From Cacajao melanocephalus (lineage: Eukaryota > Chordata > Mammalia > Primates > Pitheciidae), in contig CAUYLG010021644.1 of assembly GCA_963573385.1 (NCBI GenBank), positions 26,829 to 90,828 of the forward strand: a stretch of DNA of 64,000 nucleotides, in the 5' to 3' direction. The position numbers and the translations under genes were made by a program. Shown piece after piece: positions 32,641 to 45,633 of this stretch. Position 1 is the stretch's first letter. Every line of letters begins with the position of its first letter. The notes below the pieces were generated by a model. It worked only from the letters and a program-made list of their open reading frames with translations, was not told where the DNA came from and made no database searches.

Positions 32641-35600
32641 TATTTTTAAACTACCAAACTTCCATTGCTCAAAAAAAAAAAAAAAAGACTCATAGTGTTT
32701 CCCAAATACTTACTAACTTTATATTTAATACTTAAATATTTCCAAAAACGTAATAATTAAGGAGATAATTATTAAACATGAAATGATAACTATCTTTTTA
32801 AATGACTGCCGTCTCTCTCCTTGCATATGGTAGCGATGGTATTAAAACTTTCTTCTCCTGATAAGGGCTTTGAGTGTAAGCTATTTTCTGCAATGTGTGG
32901 AATGCTATAACATCTTTTATTCCCACGTAGAAATCTGTGGAACAGAATGAGAATCACTAGAGCCATAATGGAAACGGAAAACTTTAGGCTATTTTCTCTT
33001 TCTAATAGGTGAATAATGTGGTATGATTACAACACCAGTCACTTCAGAAACAGGAGAAACAATAGAATTTTCACTGTATTGCTTTCAGTCACACTTCTGC
33101 CCTCTGGATATTTCTGGAAGCCTGATCAGAAATAAAATTTGCTATGCAGATAGTTATGACATTTTACCATACACACCACTTGCTTCTTCTTAAAAACCAA
33201 ATTACACCTTGATGCCATTATTCTTTTAAAATAGGATTTACTGTGCACAAACATTATCGTCTCCCCTCTTTTATCTGCTTCTGATTAGCCCTCCTAGGGG
33301 ATGACACATCATTAAAGGCTTTTGTGCTGGGCTACTTTAAGTGGCTCTGAATATTCTGTTGTGTCAGCTCACTGTAATGAAGCCCAGTATTTTAATGTTA
33401 TTGCTCATCCAGTTTCCATTGTAAATAATGGGCTCCTTTTATGGCCTTCTTTACACTTAAACTAATGCATGATATCACTATGTGTTGACTTCACTTTCTC
33501 AGGGTTAGTCCCACCATGTTAGTCGAGGATGCAATGACTCTGAATTGTCATAGGAGTTACCTTTTTAACTATGCAAGGTTATAAGTCTAACATTTGCAGC
33601 TAAACCTGAAATTCCTTAGGTCCCTGTGAGTTCCTTTACCATGGATCATTTTTCTCCATGACCTCTAAAGGTCTCTCTAGTAGATGATCTCATTTTATTT
33701 CCAAACAACTAAAGATCAGTTACAAACATTGCTTCTTTGGTAATATGTGAGTGGGGGAGGTGGAGGAAAAGAAAAACCAGGAAGTATTGCATCTCGATTG
33801 CAAAGTGAGTCATTAGGAAGGATGAGAAAATTGACAGTGTGCCATCTGAAATGGTCAAGTTATCAGGGCTGACATTGATACAAAGTCTCCTGATACTTGA
33901 AACAAACCAGAATGGTACCAAAGGGCTGAACATGAGCCAGATTTCATTTGTCAGTGGGTTGCTCTTATTTTGACAACATCTTGGTAAAATTGTCACATCT
34001 GTTGAAATTCTGTTTGAAAATTAGCTGTAGGAAAGAACACTAAACAATCTTATTTTCACGTATTGTATACACAAGGATTTTCCTACAATGAGTCATCAGC
34101 CACCAGCAACAATGAAATGTCACAACAATTCCAGAGACACCATCTGTCTAAGGGAGATGATTCAAAGACAACATACGCCATTTAGCACAGCTATTTTTAA
34201 AATGACCATTGATTAAAATCAAAGCACAGCGGATCCTCTCTGAACTGTTATTAACAGCACTGATATTGGAAAACTACAATTAAAGTGTTATGAATTGATA
34301 ACATCTGCTAAGACTATAAATGATGTTTATTTAAGCTTCCTCTCTTGAGAACAGCTGACATTTGAAAATGTGAAAGACGTTTGCATCACCTGTGTGCCCT
34401 CTCCACCTGGTGTTTACAAAATTTTCCCATCAGAGCCTATACCATTGCACACTTCTATTTTATTTGGTAATCACAAATAAGTAAAAGAGTTTATTTTCAG
34501 ATTTTGTTCAGTAGCTAGAATAGGTGAGGTCATTAAAGGAGAAAAAAACGAAGGTCATCAAGACCTCTAAAACCCTTTTGTAAAAGCACTTTTCTCCATG
34601 CCTCGTGATTTTGCTTACTTAATAATATTCATAGTGATCTTGGAAAATCTAGAGGATTGGGATCAAATCTACAAGAGAAATAGCCAATTATGCATTGTAA
34701 AAGTAATATCCAAGCAGGACGTAAGGAATATAAAAAAAATGCTGCACACTTTCGGAGACTGGTATACGTCATATAAAAATATGCCATTAAATTTCAGATA
34801 CAAGCGGTATGATGAATTCTCCATGATGGATTTTGCTTCAAGAAATCTTAATTAATGATGACATAACGCTAATAAGAACAACTGTCACACAATATTTGAG
34901 AGTTTGATTACAAGCACCTATTGCCATTGCTGTGAAATATTCCACTCAGTCCAACTAAGGTTTATAAACACCACTGTACGTGCTTACACACTTTCATCTT
35001 CTAGTCATTTTCTGTTCAAAGAGCAAAGAAGGGATCATATTTAATTTATAATACATCGGAACCACTTTACAGTGCTTCTTGGGGTGACAGAAACAGCATC
35101 TGTATAATAGATTAACTTGTTATTCTAGGTTTTATCAACTGGATTCAAATTTCAAAGGACATGTTAATCTATGTCACCACATTACAGAACTTTAAGAATA
35201 ACTAATACGTAGATAAGTATTGTTGTTTATTTATGTGTTTATTCCTTCAGGCACTTAATCATTTCTGCATTCAGTCTTTTGGTAGATATTTCGAGGCTGC
35301 TTAGAATGTAGGAGCCCTGGGTTAGGAACTGGGAGTAGTATGAGCAAGAGAGAATTCAGGTAAGAGAAAGAAAGAAAGAAAAAAAAAGTATATATATGTA
35401 TACTTGTTTTTTTTTTTTTGCTGACTACTGTTAGTGAATTAAATCCTCTGGGGTAACTTTCACAACATCTCTCTTTCTATATGCCTTCATAAGACCATTC
35501 TTATCAAGAATTAATTTCAACAAGAAAATCTTATCAGATGCTTATGGGTTAAAAAGATGCCATTACTTATTGAAGATGAAATATGTTATGCAGGAACTTT

Positions 35601-35699
35601 GCTGAAGTTGGACTGTCAGCCCTGCTGCTATTTTAGGTGAAATGGAATTTACAACCATGGTGGTGGGGAACTTATAGTAATGGACTACATTTTATCAGG

Positions 35700-35885
35700 C
35701 AAGCAATATGGTCCAAACACTCATCAGCCATGTGATCTTAACTTTTCTGAACTTGTTTCTTCACTTGTGAAATGGACATGATAATATGGACCTGAATGGG
35801 CTGTTGTGAGGACTAGAAATGATTTATGTAACATGTTTGGTGAACAGCCTCATGAATAGTGGAGTCTTAATAAACAGCAGCCAAC
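35700..35885 (+). repeat. MIR SINE
   Basis: 'catcagccatgtgatcttaa', 'cttcacttgtgaaatggaca', 'gctgttgtgaggactagaaa' and 'tagtggagtcttaataaaca' follow the MIR consensus in order. Confidence 0.7.
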
Positions 35886-37579
35886 TACAGCTCCTGTTAA
35901 TATTAGCTTCAAGCTAGGTGAAGCTAGTATGGCTCAAATATTTTAGTAGAAGTCGCTAGCTGAACAAATAAATACCTTGGCAATTGCCTAAAACCTCTGC
36001 TGTTTCAATTTGATGTTAAAAAAAAAAAAGGGGGGGGATTTCAATTTTAGCACGAAAACATATGAAGTTGGCAGCATGGCAATCAAACTAAACTTTCAAG
36101 TCTCCTCTGAAATCTTAGTAGAAGTTCATCATCTCTTCCATCTTTGAACTATTTTCTGAGCTAATGACAAATAATGTCTGGGATATATTGGCCAAATCAA
36201 AGCATGTGAATGTCTCTTTTCATCACTAAAAGTAATTGTGATGGTCTATGCATTTCAAAAGCTATTATGTTACTCTGGTATGTCAACAACATAACAATAA
36301 ATAATGAATCTTTTTTCTTTTGGAAATATATTTCAACTTTTAAAAGTTTACTGGGCTACTCTTAACTTGAATATAAAAAGAGAAAGGTGGAAAAACTGAT
36401 TTTTTCATGTAAGACCATATTTTATCTCAATCACTGCTTCACATTATTTACTTTCCAAACACCTGGCTGGAGGTAAATACAATGGTAATTTAAATTTTAG
36501 AGATTAGTTGCTCCATGTGCAGAATTTTATTATAGGTTTATTTTATTGTTTGGCCAGCCAGTTTGGACTAAAGAGATTATTTATAGGTTCTCATTTTAGA
36601 TTTTAAAATTTCCTCTTAATATTCAGATTTAAGTAATCTGTTTTAAATGGCATCTAGTGACACCCAGTAGGATGCCAAAACAACCAACCAGTTGGGAAGA
36701 TTAAAAAAAATTCCAGCAATAAACTGTTGGTTTTTTCTGCATAATGTCAAATACAGCACAGTGGTTTCAGCATCATAGAGACCTAGGAGTCTAAGGCTAC
36801 TGAAGAAAATCAAATCAGATGGAAAAAAACTTGGGCTCCAAATTGTGAAGTATTTTAGTATTTCTAAATGTTTAGAGATGCTCCCTCCAGAAGTGGCAGA
36901 CTAGAAGAGAACCTTATATACCTCAGCATCCTGTCTGCCATTTTTGTTGCTTTCATTCCTGCTCCTTACCCTCACTCTCTGGTAACTCCCTTCTGCCATG
37001 CTTCTTTCATCTTCCATCCAATGAATATTTTAGCAGAGAACTGAATCCTAAATCATAGGACTTTCTGATTGTGGTGTAGTTGAAGGAATTGAGAAGTTAT
37101 CCGCAATTGCAAAACACACTGCTGCCTACTGAGTTCCGTAACTGTGATGGGTTATGGGCAGGATTCAAGGGAATGATATAGATCATTCAGTCAAACTTAT
37201 CCTGGAAGATATGCTCAAATCAGTAACTGAGTGTTCACTTTGTAAAAATTTATTGGTGTATATTTCATCCATGACTACCCACCGTATTAAAATAGTTCTT
37301 CTCTAGTAAGACTAGGGCCACAGGAGCCCACAGAGGATAAAGCCCACCTTCTAAGCTTGAGGAAATACCAGCAAGGAGGACATACTGCTTAAAGTTGAAG
37401 AGATCAGTGATTTGTTTTTCCCACCTTTTCACTCCCTCATGAGAAGATGTGCAGTCTACAGAGGAACATGCCTGAGGGTGTGGAAGATTACTTACAGTTG
37501 TTTCCCTCATGAGGCTAGATAAAATAAGTAAGGCAAAAACTAAACCTGTAAAGGTTTTTTAGAGGCAGAAAGGAAATTG

Positions 37580-37765
37580 GATTATCTGGAATTAAACCCC
37601 AGCTTTGACACTTACTAGCTGCGTGATCTTGAGCAGTTTACGTAAAATTTGTATGCTTTAGTTCCTCATTTGTAAAATAGAGATAACACTGGGTCACAGG
37701 GTTATTGTGAAGAATAAATGAATAGTACCTATAAAATAATTAGAATAGTGCCTGACTCCTAAGAA
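37580..37765 (+). repeat. MIR SINE
   Basis: 'tgacacttactagctgcgtg', 'atcttgagcagtttacgtaa', 'ctcatttgtaaaatagagat' and 'agggttattgtgaagaataa' form one of the best preserved MIRs in the window. Confidence 0.8.
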
Positions 37766-37914
37766 GGATACTGGCTGGCCCCTGAGATGTAGTCTATCAC
37801 GGTAGTGACAGGCCACCTACTCAACTAAGGTGTGTTAGCATAGATTAAGAGGGTCCAGATATAGCTTTATCCATTAAAGGAATCTGAAGGTAAGAGCATT
37901 TATTTCTGAATATT

Positions 37915-37954
37915 AGATCAGATAATAAACTGGCTCAATAGTTTATGTGCTACT
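37915..37954. repeat. Left copy of a candidate L1 target-site duplication
   Basis: Starts agatcagataataaactggc and pairs with 40025-40063 (starts agatcatataataagctcgc). Unusually long for an L1 target duplication. The pairing position fits, because the L1 begins directly after it. Confidence 0.5.
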
Positions 37955-39945
37955 CCTTCTCAACATAGTACTACAAGTACTTCCTAGAGCAATCAGGTAA
38001 CAGGAAACAATAAAAATCATATAAATAGGAAAAAAAAGTCAAATTGTCATTTTTGGCTGACAATATGGTTTTATACCTAGAAAACTTTAAAGACTGTCAA
38101 AAGGCTACTAGAACTGATAAATAATTTTAATAAGATTTCAGGATACAAAATCAATGTACAAAAGTGAGTAGCATTTATATATACCAATAATGTCCAGGCT
38201 GAGAATCAAATCAATAATACAATCCCATTTACAGTAGCCACAAAAAATTGAAATATTTAGAAATATAGCTAACCAAAGAGGTGAAAGATTTCTACAAAGA
38301 GAATGATAACACAGATATCTGAGACAACACAAATACATGGAAAAACATTCCATGCTCATGTATAGAAAGAATCAGTATCGTGAAAATTGTCTTAGTGCCC
38401 AAAACAATTGACAGATTAAATATAAAACTACCAACATAATTTTTTACAGAATTAGAAAAAAATTCTAAAATTCGTATGGAACCAAAAAAAGAGCCCAAAT
38501 AGCCAAAGCAGCCCCAAGCAAAAAGAACAAAGCCAGAGGCACCACACTATTCAACTTTGAACTATACTATAAGGCTATATAGTGACCAAAACAGCATGGT
38601 ACTGGTAAAAACAGATATATAGACCAATGGAACAGCACAGAAAACTCAGAAATAAAGCCAAACATTTATAACCACCTAATAATTGACAATGCCAACAGAA
38701 ACAAACAACGAGGAAAAGAATCCCTATTCAATAAATGGTTCTGGGATAACTGGCTAGGATGTGTAAAAACTGGACTCTTACCTTTCACCATATACAAACA
38801 TTTTCTCAAGATAGATCAAAGATTTAAATGTAAGACCTCAAACTATAAAAATCTTAGAAGAAAACTCAGAAAATACTCTTCTTGATATTGGCCTTGGCAA
38901 ATAATTTTTGACTAGTCCCCCAAAGCAACTGCAACAAAAAGAAACATTCACAAGTAGGATCAAACTAAATTAAAGAGCTTCTGCATAGCCAGAGAAACTA
39001 CCAAGAGAGTAAACAGATACCCTATCGAATGGGGGAAAATATTCACAAAGTATGCACCAGACAAAGGTCAAATATCCAGACTCTATAAGGAACTCAAACA
39101 AATCAACGCAGAAAAAAACAAATAACCCTATTAAAAATTAGGCAAAGGACATGAATGGACACTTTTCAAAAGAAGACATACAAATGAGCAATCAACAAAC
39201 ATATGAAAAAATGCTCATCATCACTAATTATCAGAGAAATGCAAATCCAAACCACAATGAGATGCCATCTCACACTAGTCAGAATGGTTATTATTAAAAA
39301 GTCAAAAATAATTGAGGCTTCAAAGATAACGGAATGCTTATACACTGCTGTCGGGAATGTAAATTAGTTCAGCCACTGTGGAAAGCAGTTTCGAGATTTC
39401 TCAAAGAATGTAAAACAGAGCTACTACTTGACATAGCAGTTTCATTACTGGGTGTACACTCCAAGGAAAATAGATCATAATTCCAAAGAGACATGGCACT
39501 CATATGTTCATTACCATACTATCACAATAGCAAAGACATCGAATCAACCTAGATGTCCATCAATGGCAAACTGAATAAAGGAATTGTGGTACATATATAC
39601 CATGGAATACTATGAAGTCATGAAAAAGAATGAGATAATGTCCTTTGCAGCAACATGGATGGGGCTAGAGCCCATAATCCTAAACCAATGAATGCAGGAA
39701 CAGAAAGCCAAATAGCTCACTTTCTCACGTATAAGTGGGAGCTAAACATTGGGCCCATGTGGACATAAATATGGGAATAATAGACACTGAAGACTAGTGG
39801 AGGGGGAGGACAGGAAGGGAGCATGGGTTCAAAAACTATTTATTTGGTGCTATGCTCATGACCTTCATTTAATACACCCATGTAACAAACCTGTACAGTA
39901 CCTCCTATATCTAAAATATAACTGGAAATTTAAAATAATAATAAA
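37953..39945 (+). mobile_element. 5'-truncated L1, ORF2 to 3' end
   Basis: This begins in the ORF2 reverse-transcriptase region ('cttctcaacatagtactaca'). It runs through the C-terminal domain ('ggaatactatgaagtcatga') to a 3'UTR ending 'aaaataataataaaag' near 39945. Many stops make it inactive. A 40-bp segment ending exactly at the L1 start (37915-37954) matches 40025-40063 at about 33 of 40 aligned columns. This is a candidate diverged target-site duplication with about 75 bp of extra sequence between the A-rich end and its right copy. Confidence 0.88.
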
Positions 39946-40024
39946 AGCATCAGAGGGCAGAATAAAAATAGTTTATTTATATTAATATTTGAATAGTAAA
40001 TAGTTTATGACTATTTACTTTTAC

Positions 40025-40063
40025 AGATCATATAATAAGCTCGCTAAATAGTTATGTACTAGT
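40025..40063. repeat. Right copy of a candidate L1 target-site duplication
   Basis: Pairs with 37915-37954, with one gap and six substitutions by eye. It lies about 75 bp beyond the A-rich L1 end, so the intervening AT-rich piece could be transduced or untemplated sequence. Confidence 0.45.
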
Positions 40064-42646
40064 GCAATAACACTGAAGACACACAATTCTCATCCCATTT
40101 ACAATTCTTGATGCTTGGAGGCCCAGAAATGTTATCCTTCACAGGCTGCCTACAAATGGGTTTAGATTCTGGGTCAATTTTGGGGATACCATATCAATAG
40201 ATATTTCTTGAAAGAAGAGACAGTAATTTGTAAAATACTTTTAAAGTAATCTGTTCGCGGCTGTTTTTATCTAGATTCTAGACGAGTCATTCGGAAAAGA
40301 ACAAAGTGGTGGAAGGATTTTCTGTAACCATTTTAAAAGAAGGAAAATTTCCAAAGGAGGCTGTGGCTGCAGAGTATGCATTTGGAAAGAAAGTCAATGA
40401 AATGCAGATAAATAGAAGTGGGTGCCTGGCCATCTGTTTAAAACAAACATACGCAGTTGAACACAGAGATATTTTTGCCCTTCACATCATTTGAAAAGTG
40501 TAGCTCTTTTCGCTTTAATTCCATTTAGTGCAGGGTATGTGCTGAATAAATATGTGTTGTTTGATTAATTGATGGTGTCATCTCCATTTAGGATTGGGGC
40601 CGAAAGTGGAAAGAGCAAGATGTGTCTGCACATACTAATCCTCAAATATTCCACAATTCTGTTTTGGAGAAAATCCTTCCTGACTTTTGGCCCAGAGAAA
40701 CAAATAGTCATGGTTTCTATTTAATACAGATTTCTGCTGTAACACAGCCTGACTAGTTTTAACTTTGACATGATAAATATCACTATTTTGTTGGCAACAG
40801 GAAAAAAAAAGAATCATATTTGGATGTTGGAAGCCAGGGTTCTGAAGCCCAATCTTTGCAATCAGTAATCCACCATGATAAAAGATAATCATATGTATTA
40901 ACTGTTATGCACTATGTACCTTGCTGGCAGAATTGTCACAAGAGTCTGAAAACTGTTTGCAAGTTTGAAAGAAGCTATCAGGGGCATTGTGGAGAGAGTG
41001 GGAGGAAGAAAAAGGGTGAGAGCAGTTCCAGGCGACCAACCAAAGACAGCAAGAGGCCTGGACAGCTGATAAAAAGGGAGCTGTATATTTGCTTTACTAA
41101 GATGTTCTCATTTCTGTCAACCTTCCAGGATGAGATAGGGTGGCTGTAGTAGTAAGCGGTAGTTAGCTGAAGAAGTGAGTCAGCCAAAACACTGAACAAA
41201 TTCACCGGGGTAGTTGAAGGTAGGAAAGACACACACAAGGGAAAAGAGGGGGAAGAGGAAATAGATTAATAAGTGCTAACTTCTCTGTCAGGATAAAGGT
41301 GGATAAAAAGAAGGTAGAAGGTAAAAACATTAAAGCAGTTTTCATTAAGAGATATCTGCTAAATTCTTTTAAAGTAAGATTTATTGCGTTGCAAGAGTAA
41401 AACAGTTACCCAACCCGAAATAATATTGTGAGGACTCTGATTGTTAATTAAAATGGGATGAATCCAATGAACATGTAACTAGAACAGCCTCCTCCAGCAT
41501 CTCAGCATTCCTGTGAACAGCTCTTACTTGTGTAGGAGATGCTCCTATAACCATATTCTGCTCACAAAAAAATAGTATAGTTTTGCCTAGAAATGTGATT
41601 TTGTGCTAAGGACATACAAGCAGTAATTTCAAATCTTGTACCTGCAGTTTGTGATGTCCTCAATGAGTAGATGACTCTGTTTTTCATGTAGGTGCTCTCT
41701 TGGGCACACTCTTGGTGGCAGAAGGTAAACTGTTGTTTGTTAATTGATTGATACCAATCTGCATAATAATGAATATTGAACCCTGTTGTCTTTAAAGCTG
41801 GTGCTCTCTGTAGATTATAATGCATTTGGGGAAAGTTCACTTCCTTCATATAGATCCAGACTGTATTATTACTGAAAATTAACAAATTTGTGTTTGGCAG
41901 GTATGTGTGTGTGTGTGTATGTGCGTGTACGTGTTCATTCAAGAGTTAGGTACCAAATAACCACCTTTCTTCTGCACTTCACACTGGCAAGAAGATATCA
42001 AAAGGTGTGGTGGTGGAAGTAATAAAAAATACAATAAAAAGAAGGGCAGGGATAAAAAGAAATGTGACCTGTCAGCATTCATCCCTTGGTCAATGGCACA
42101 GAAGGGGCCTTTCTCCACTGTTAAAGAGGACAGTGACACAGGACTTTTAAGGCAGTGGTCCGAAAAAGTGGGCAGAGGTCACTGGTGGAGGGAAGAGGCA
42201 ACCAAGATGGAGAAGTAAAGTGGTTGTCAAGGGGACATCTCTAGAGCGTAGGTGTGACAAATCTCTTTGTTCCCACTATGCTAGAAGATGGTGGATGTTG
42301 AAGGAGATGGCCTTTAGTTGTGGACATACATAGAGTTACTAAACCTGGGGTAAGTGAGGAGTTTTGGGGAGCTTCCTATCAGTCTACATCTTGGATTTAC
42401 TTAGAGACTGCAGGACAAAAATCAGAATGAATGAAGGATCTTTGTCAAGTGGGACTGATGTCTGCTGGCAGCTTCCCATGCAGGTCTGTGAAAGGCAGGC
42501 AAGTGTTCCACAGGACAACTGGGACAAGCTTCTCTGTATGCTCCACGAATTACACTCAACATCAGGAAAGCTGTTTGAGTTGTAGAAAAAGGTCACAGTA
42601 CTAGCATGGGTAAAAACAAAGCATGCAAAACTTGGGAATATAAAAA
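40064..42646. other. Non-coding DNA, mostly unique
   Basis: No transposon was recognised apart from an L2/MIR-like tail near 40530-40565 and a GT tract at 41901-41933. Frames at 40306-40494 (62 codons), 40907-41149 and 41562-41942 (126 codons, minus; its N-terminus comes from the GT tract) have no recognisable similarity. Confidence 0.5.
41901..41933. repeat. GT microsatellite
   Basis: A short, interrupted (GT)n tract ending in 'gtgcgtgtacgtg'. Confidence 0.85.
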
Positions 42647-42655
42647 GGCACTGTG

Positions 42656-42893
<238 letters not shown>

Positions 42894-43002
42894 CTATTTT
42901 TCAGAAAGTTTACAATACGCGTACACTTTTCATATATATGTATGTTTTCAGGTTATATAACCATATACAAGTTGTAAATAGCAGATTATAAAACTATATG
43001 TG

Positions 43003-43303
43003 TTGAAAGAAGCCAGATACAATAGGCCACATATTATATGATTCCATTTAGAAGAAAGATCCAGAATAGGTGATGCTTAGAGACAGAAAGCAGAATGGTG
43101 GTTCTCAGGAGCTAGGGGTGAGGGAGGACTAGATAATGACTGCGTCTTGGGCAAGGAGTTTCCTTTTGGGATGATAACAATGTTCTGGAATTAGATAACA
43201 GTGATGGTTGCTCAACATGATAAATGCACCAGATGTCAGTGAATTATATACTTTAAAATGATGAATTTCATATGATGTGTATTTTACTGCAATTAAAGAC
43301 AAC
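43003..43303 (+). mobile_element. Old L1M 3' end
   Basis: 'gaaagaagccagatacaata', 'cacatattatatgattccat', 'gacagaaagcagaatggtgg' and 'tgtattttactgcaattaaa' follow the 3'UTR of ancient L1 families (L1MC/L1MD/L1ME type). Only about 300 bp remain. Confidence 0.75.
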
Positions 43304-44262
43304 CATATGTGCTATATCAGTCCATTTTTGAATACAAAAAAGTCAATATTATACAGGTGGAAACTAATAATCAATACAGGATATGACTCAACCTAATGTT
43401 TCAGTGGTATGCGGGGGCAAGACAATACTTATAAGCTGGGAGTCGAGAAGATATTTTACAGTTACTTTCCTTCTTGGTAATACATTTGGTCTGGCCAAGT
43501 TGATACTTACGGTTCTTTCTACCTTTAAAATTCCCTGATTTCATGATTTAAGTTTAGAATATTGTATGGCAATTCAAAAGAAAGACTTTGAAAATAAATT
43601 GGTGTTGGATTTCAAATGTTGGAAGAAAAGTCACAGGAGAAAAAAGAAAGTTGCTAGAATGAACAAGATGTGGAGAAACAAATACAGAAAAACTGTTCTA
43701 CAAAAGGAGAAACAGGGCTTATGTATGGAGAGGCAATTCTGACGCCAAGAACCAGGACAACAGTGAATAAAAATGAAATAAACTGAGACTAAATATTCCA
43801 CCAAAGATGGACTGAAAGCCCCAGTCTGAAGGGGAGCGCTGGAAGGAACCATTCAGGATGATAAAGATGACAATATAAAGAGTCAAAAGGAGAAAGAAAA
43901 AAGAACATTCAAAGAAGGGGTTTAAAAGCTCCATAAAACCTTAAAGTGAGAATGTTCAATTGAAGTAGAAAAATATTCACAGTGGTAGATGGGTTTTAGG
44001 GAGACTATGGAAGAAAAGAGAAGACACTTGAGCAAAAGTTCTGAAAATAAAAAAGCACGAGGGCAATGGAACAGACAGAGTGAAGGCAACAAAATGAATG
44101 GAAACGGTAGTAACATGAGTGATCTGACAGCATTTAAGCATGGGCAAGATGAAGATGAGGAGAGAAAGAAGCAGCTTAAGAAAAATACATGGAAAATGTG
44201 AGAATTCTATAGAAAATAACTGAATAATAGAGATGTTTTCAACAAAACAGTTTCAAGGACTA
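43304..44262. other. Non-coding DNA, purine-rich part
   Basis: No repeat family was recognised. From about 43610 to 44200 the plus strand is rich in A and G, which creates lysine- and glutamate-rich frames (for example 43989-44201) that look like composition effects. Confidence 0.5.
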
Positions 44263-44468
44263 TGTGTGTGTGTGTGTGTGTGTATACATATATCTCCATA
44301 CACACATATATATATACATACACACATGTCACACACACAGATACACACACAGGTGGATATATATACACACACACACACATACTATATATAGAGAGTATAC
44401 AGACATACATATATATGGACACATACATACATATGTACATACATAAATGTACACATACACACACACAT
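44263..44468. repeat. Compound TG / CA / TA microsatellite with self-complementary halves
   Basis: The tract starts with (TG)10, passes through TA-rich (ATAC)n segments and continues as several (CA)n runs. The early TG run can pair with the later CA runs. Open frames on both strands here (for example 44207-44464) are artefacts of the repeat. Confidence 0.93.
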
Positions 44469-44529
44469 AAAAGTGTTTGAATGCAAGCTAATGCTGGAGT
44501 TCAAAAGTAAAAGATAAATGATACAGGAA

Positions 44530-44680
44530 AGACATTCCTAATAACTTAGGGCATTATAATTCTAATTGGCAACTATTTCCAGTATTATTGTTCTCATTTT
44601 CACATAAGGAAATTAAAACTCAGGAAGTTATATACATTTCTCACAATTCCAGGATCCTACATATCAATTCAGGATTTTAA
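44530..44680 (-). repeat. MIR-like fragment
   Basis: 'ttgttctcattttcacataa' followed by 'ggaaattaaaactcaggaag' is the complement of the MIR core, diverged. Confidence 0.45.
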
Positions 44681-45374
44681 TTTAGTTCTATTTAACAATA
44701 ATATTCACACAGTTCTTTCCCACATAATATATTCCCTAAAGATTCATTTATGAGATTTTTGGTTAATTTTGATTATTACTTTGAAAATGGATATAAAAGC
44801 CTATTTTTAAATTTAATTTTCATTTCGTTACCTGATTTCCATAAGTCGTATTTTCTGGATCTGTCTGATTGTCACATTTTCTTCTCTAACTAACTTCCTC
44901 CACATGTCTCCTGTGCTACTAGAAGTTTTGATTATGAACACAGAATATACTGCTCTATAGAAAAATGTAGGTACAATAACTGAAATGGTACTATTAACTC
45001 TTTATTTACTGCATATGCTAAAGTACCTACACTTTGTAGGCTGTGCTAAGAACAGAGCCATCAACTAGCATGTTGTTTGTATGAAAGAATGTTATTTCTG
45101 AGCTCTAAGCCAACTGGCTCAGAAACAAACCTTTAAAACAGAACCCGTTTATTTTAGGTTAAAGAAAGCCTATGAAATATGTCCTGTGTATCTAATTTAA
45201 TCCTTTAATCCGTTGTTTCTAATGATCTCCAGGAATCTTCCTGGCTGTTATTTCTCTGCTGCAAGTTTTCCTATAGAAAAAAATTCAAGATTTTGCTTAT
45301 GTCCACTTTTGCTGCTGCCATTAGTTCTAGTCAAGAGATTGTTACTTAATGTTAATCACCTGACTTCCTTCATT

Positions 45375-45515
45375 TTGTCATCATAATTATAATCATTACT
45401 ATACAAAATAAGAAACTGAGGCTGAGAGGGGTTGGGTAATTTATCCAAGGTGAAGCTGCTTCTAACTGATAGAAATTAAAACTGAACCCTTCTCTGACTC
45501 CAAGGTCATTATTAG
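45375..45515 (-). repeat. MIR SINE fragment
   Basis: 'ataagaaactgaggctgaga', 'ggggttgggtaatttatcca' and 'ctgaacccttctctgactcc' are collinear with the MIR complement. Confidence 0.65.
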
Positions 45516-45586
45516 TTATCAGCAAAATAGAAACAGAAAAATAAATAAAATATGTAAGGCTGGATTTTTTCTATTTGCTTAAGTAT

Positions 45587-45633
45587 TCATTCATTCATCA
45601 TTTATTCATCACCATTTATTCATTCATTCAAGA
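45587..45633. repeat. (ATTC)n simple repeat
   Basis: Two short (ATTC)n groups separated by 'atcatttattcatcacc'. Confidence 0.75.

Noticed and set aside
40306..40494. 62-codon frame with mixed, protein-like composition
   Set aside because: It has no similarity that I recognise and no neighbouring exons. A cross-species codon-substitution test would be decisive and cannot be done here.
41562..41942. 126-codon open frame on the minus strand
   Set aside because: Its N-terminal His/Thr repeat is the GT microsatellite read in antisense, and the remainder shows no similarity I recognise.
44207..44480. Cys/Val/Tyr/His-repeat frames on both strands
   Set aside because: Direct translation of the TG/CA/TA microsatellite.
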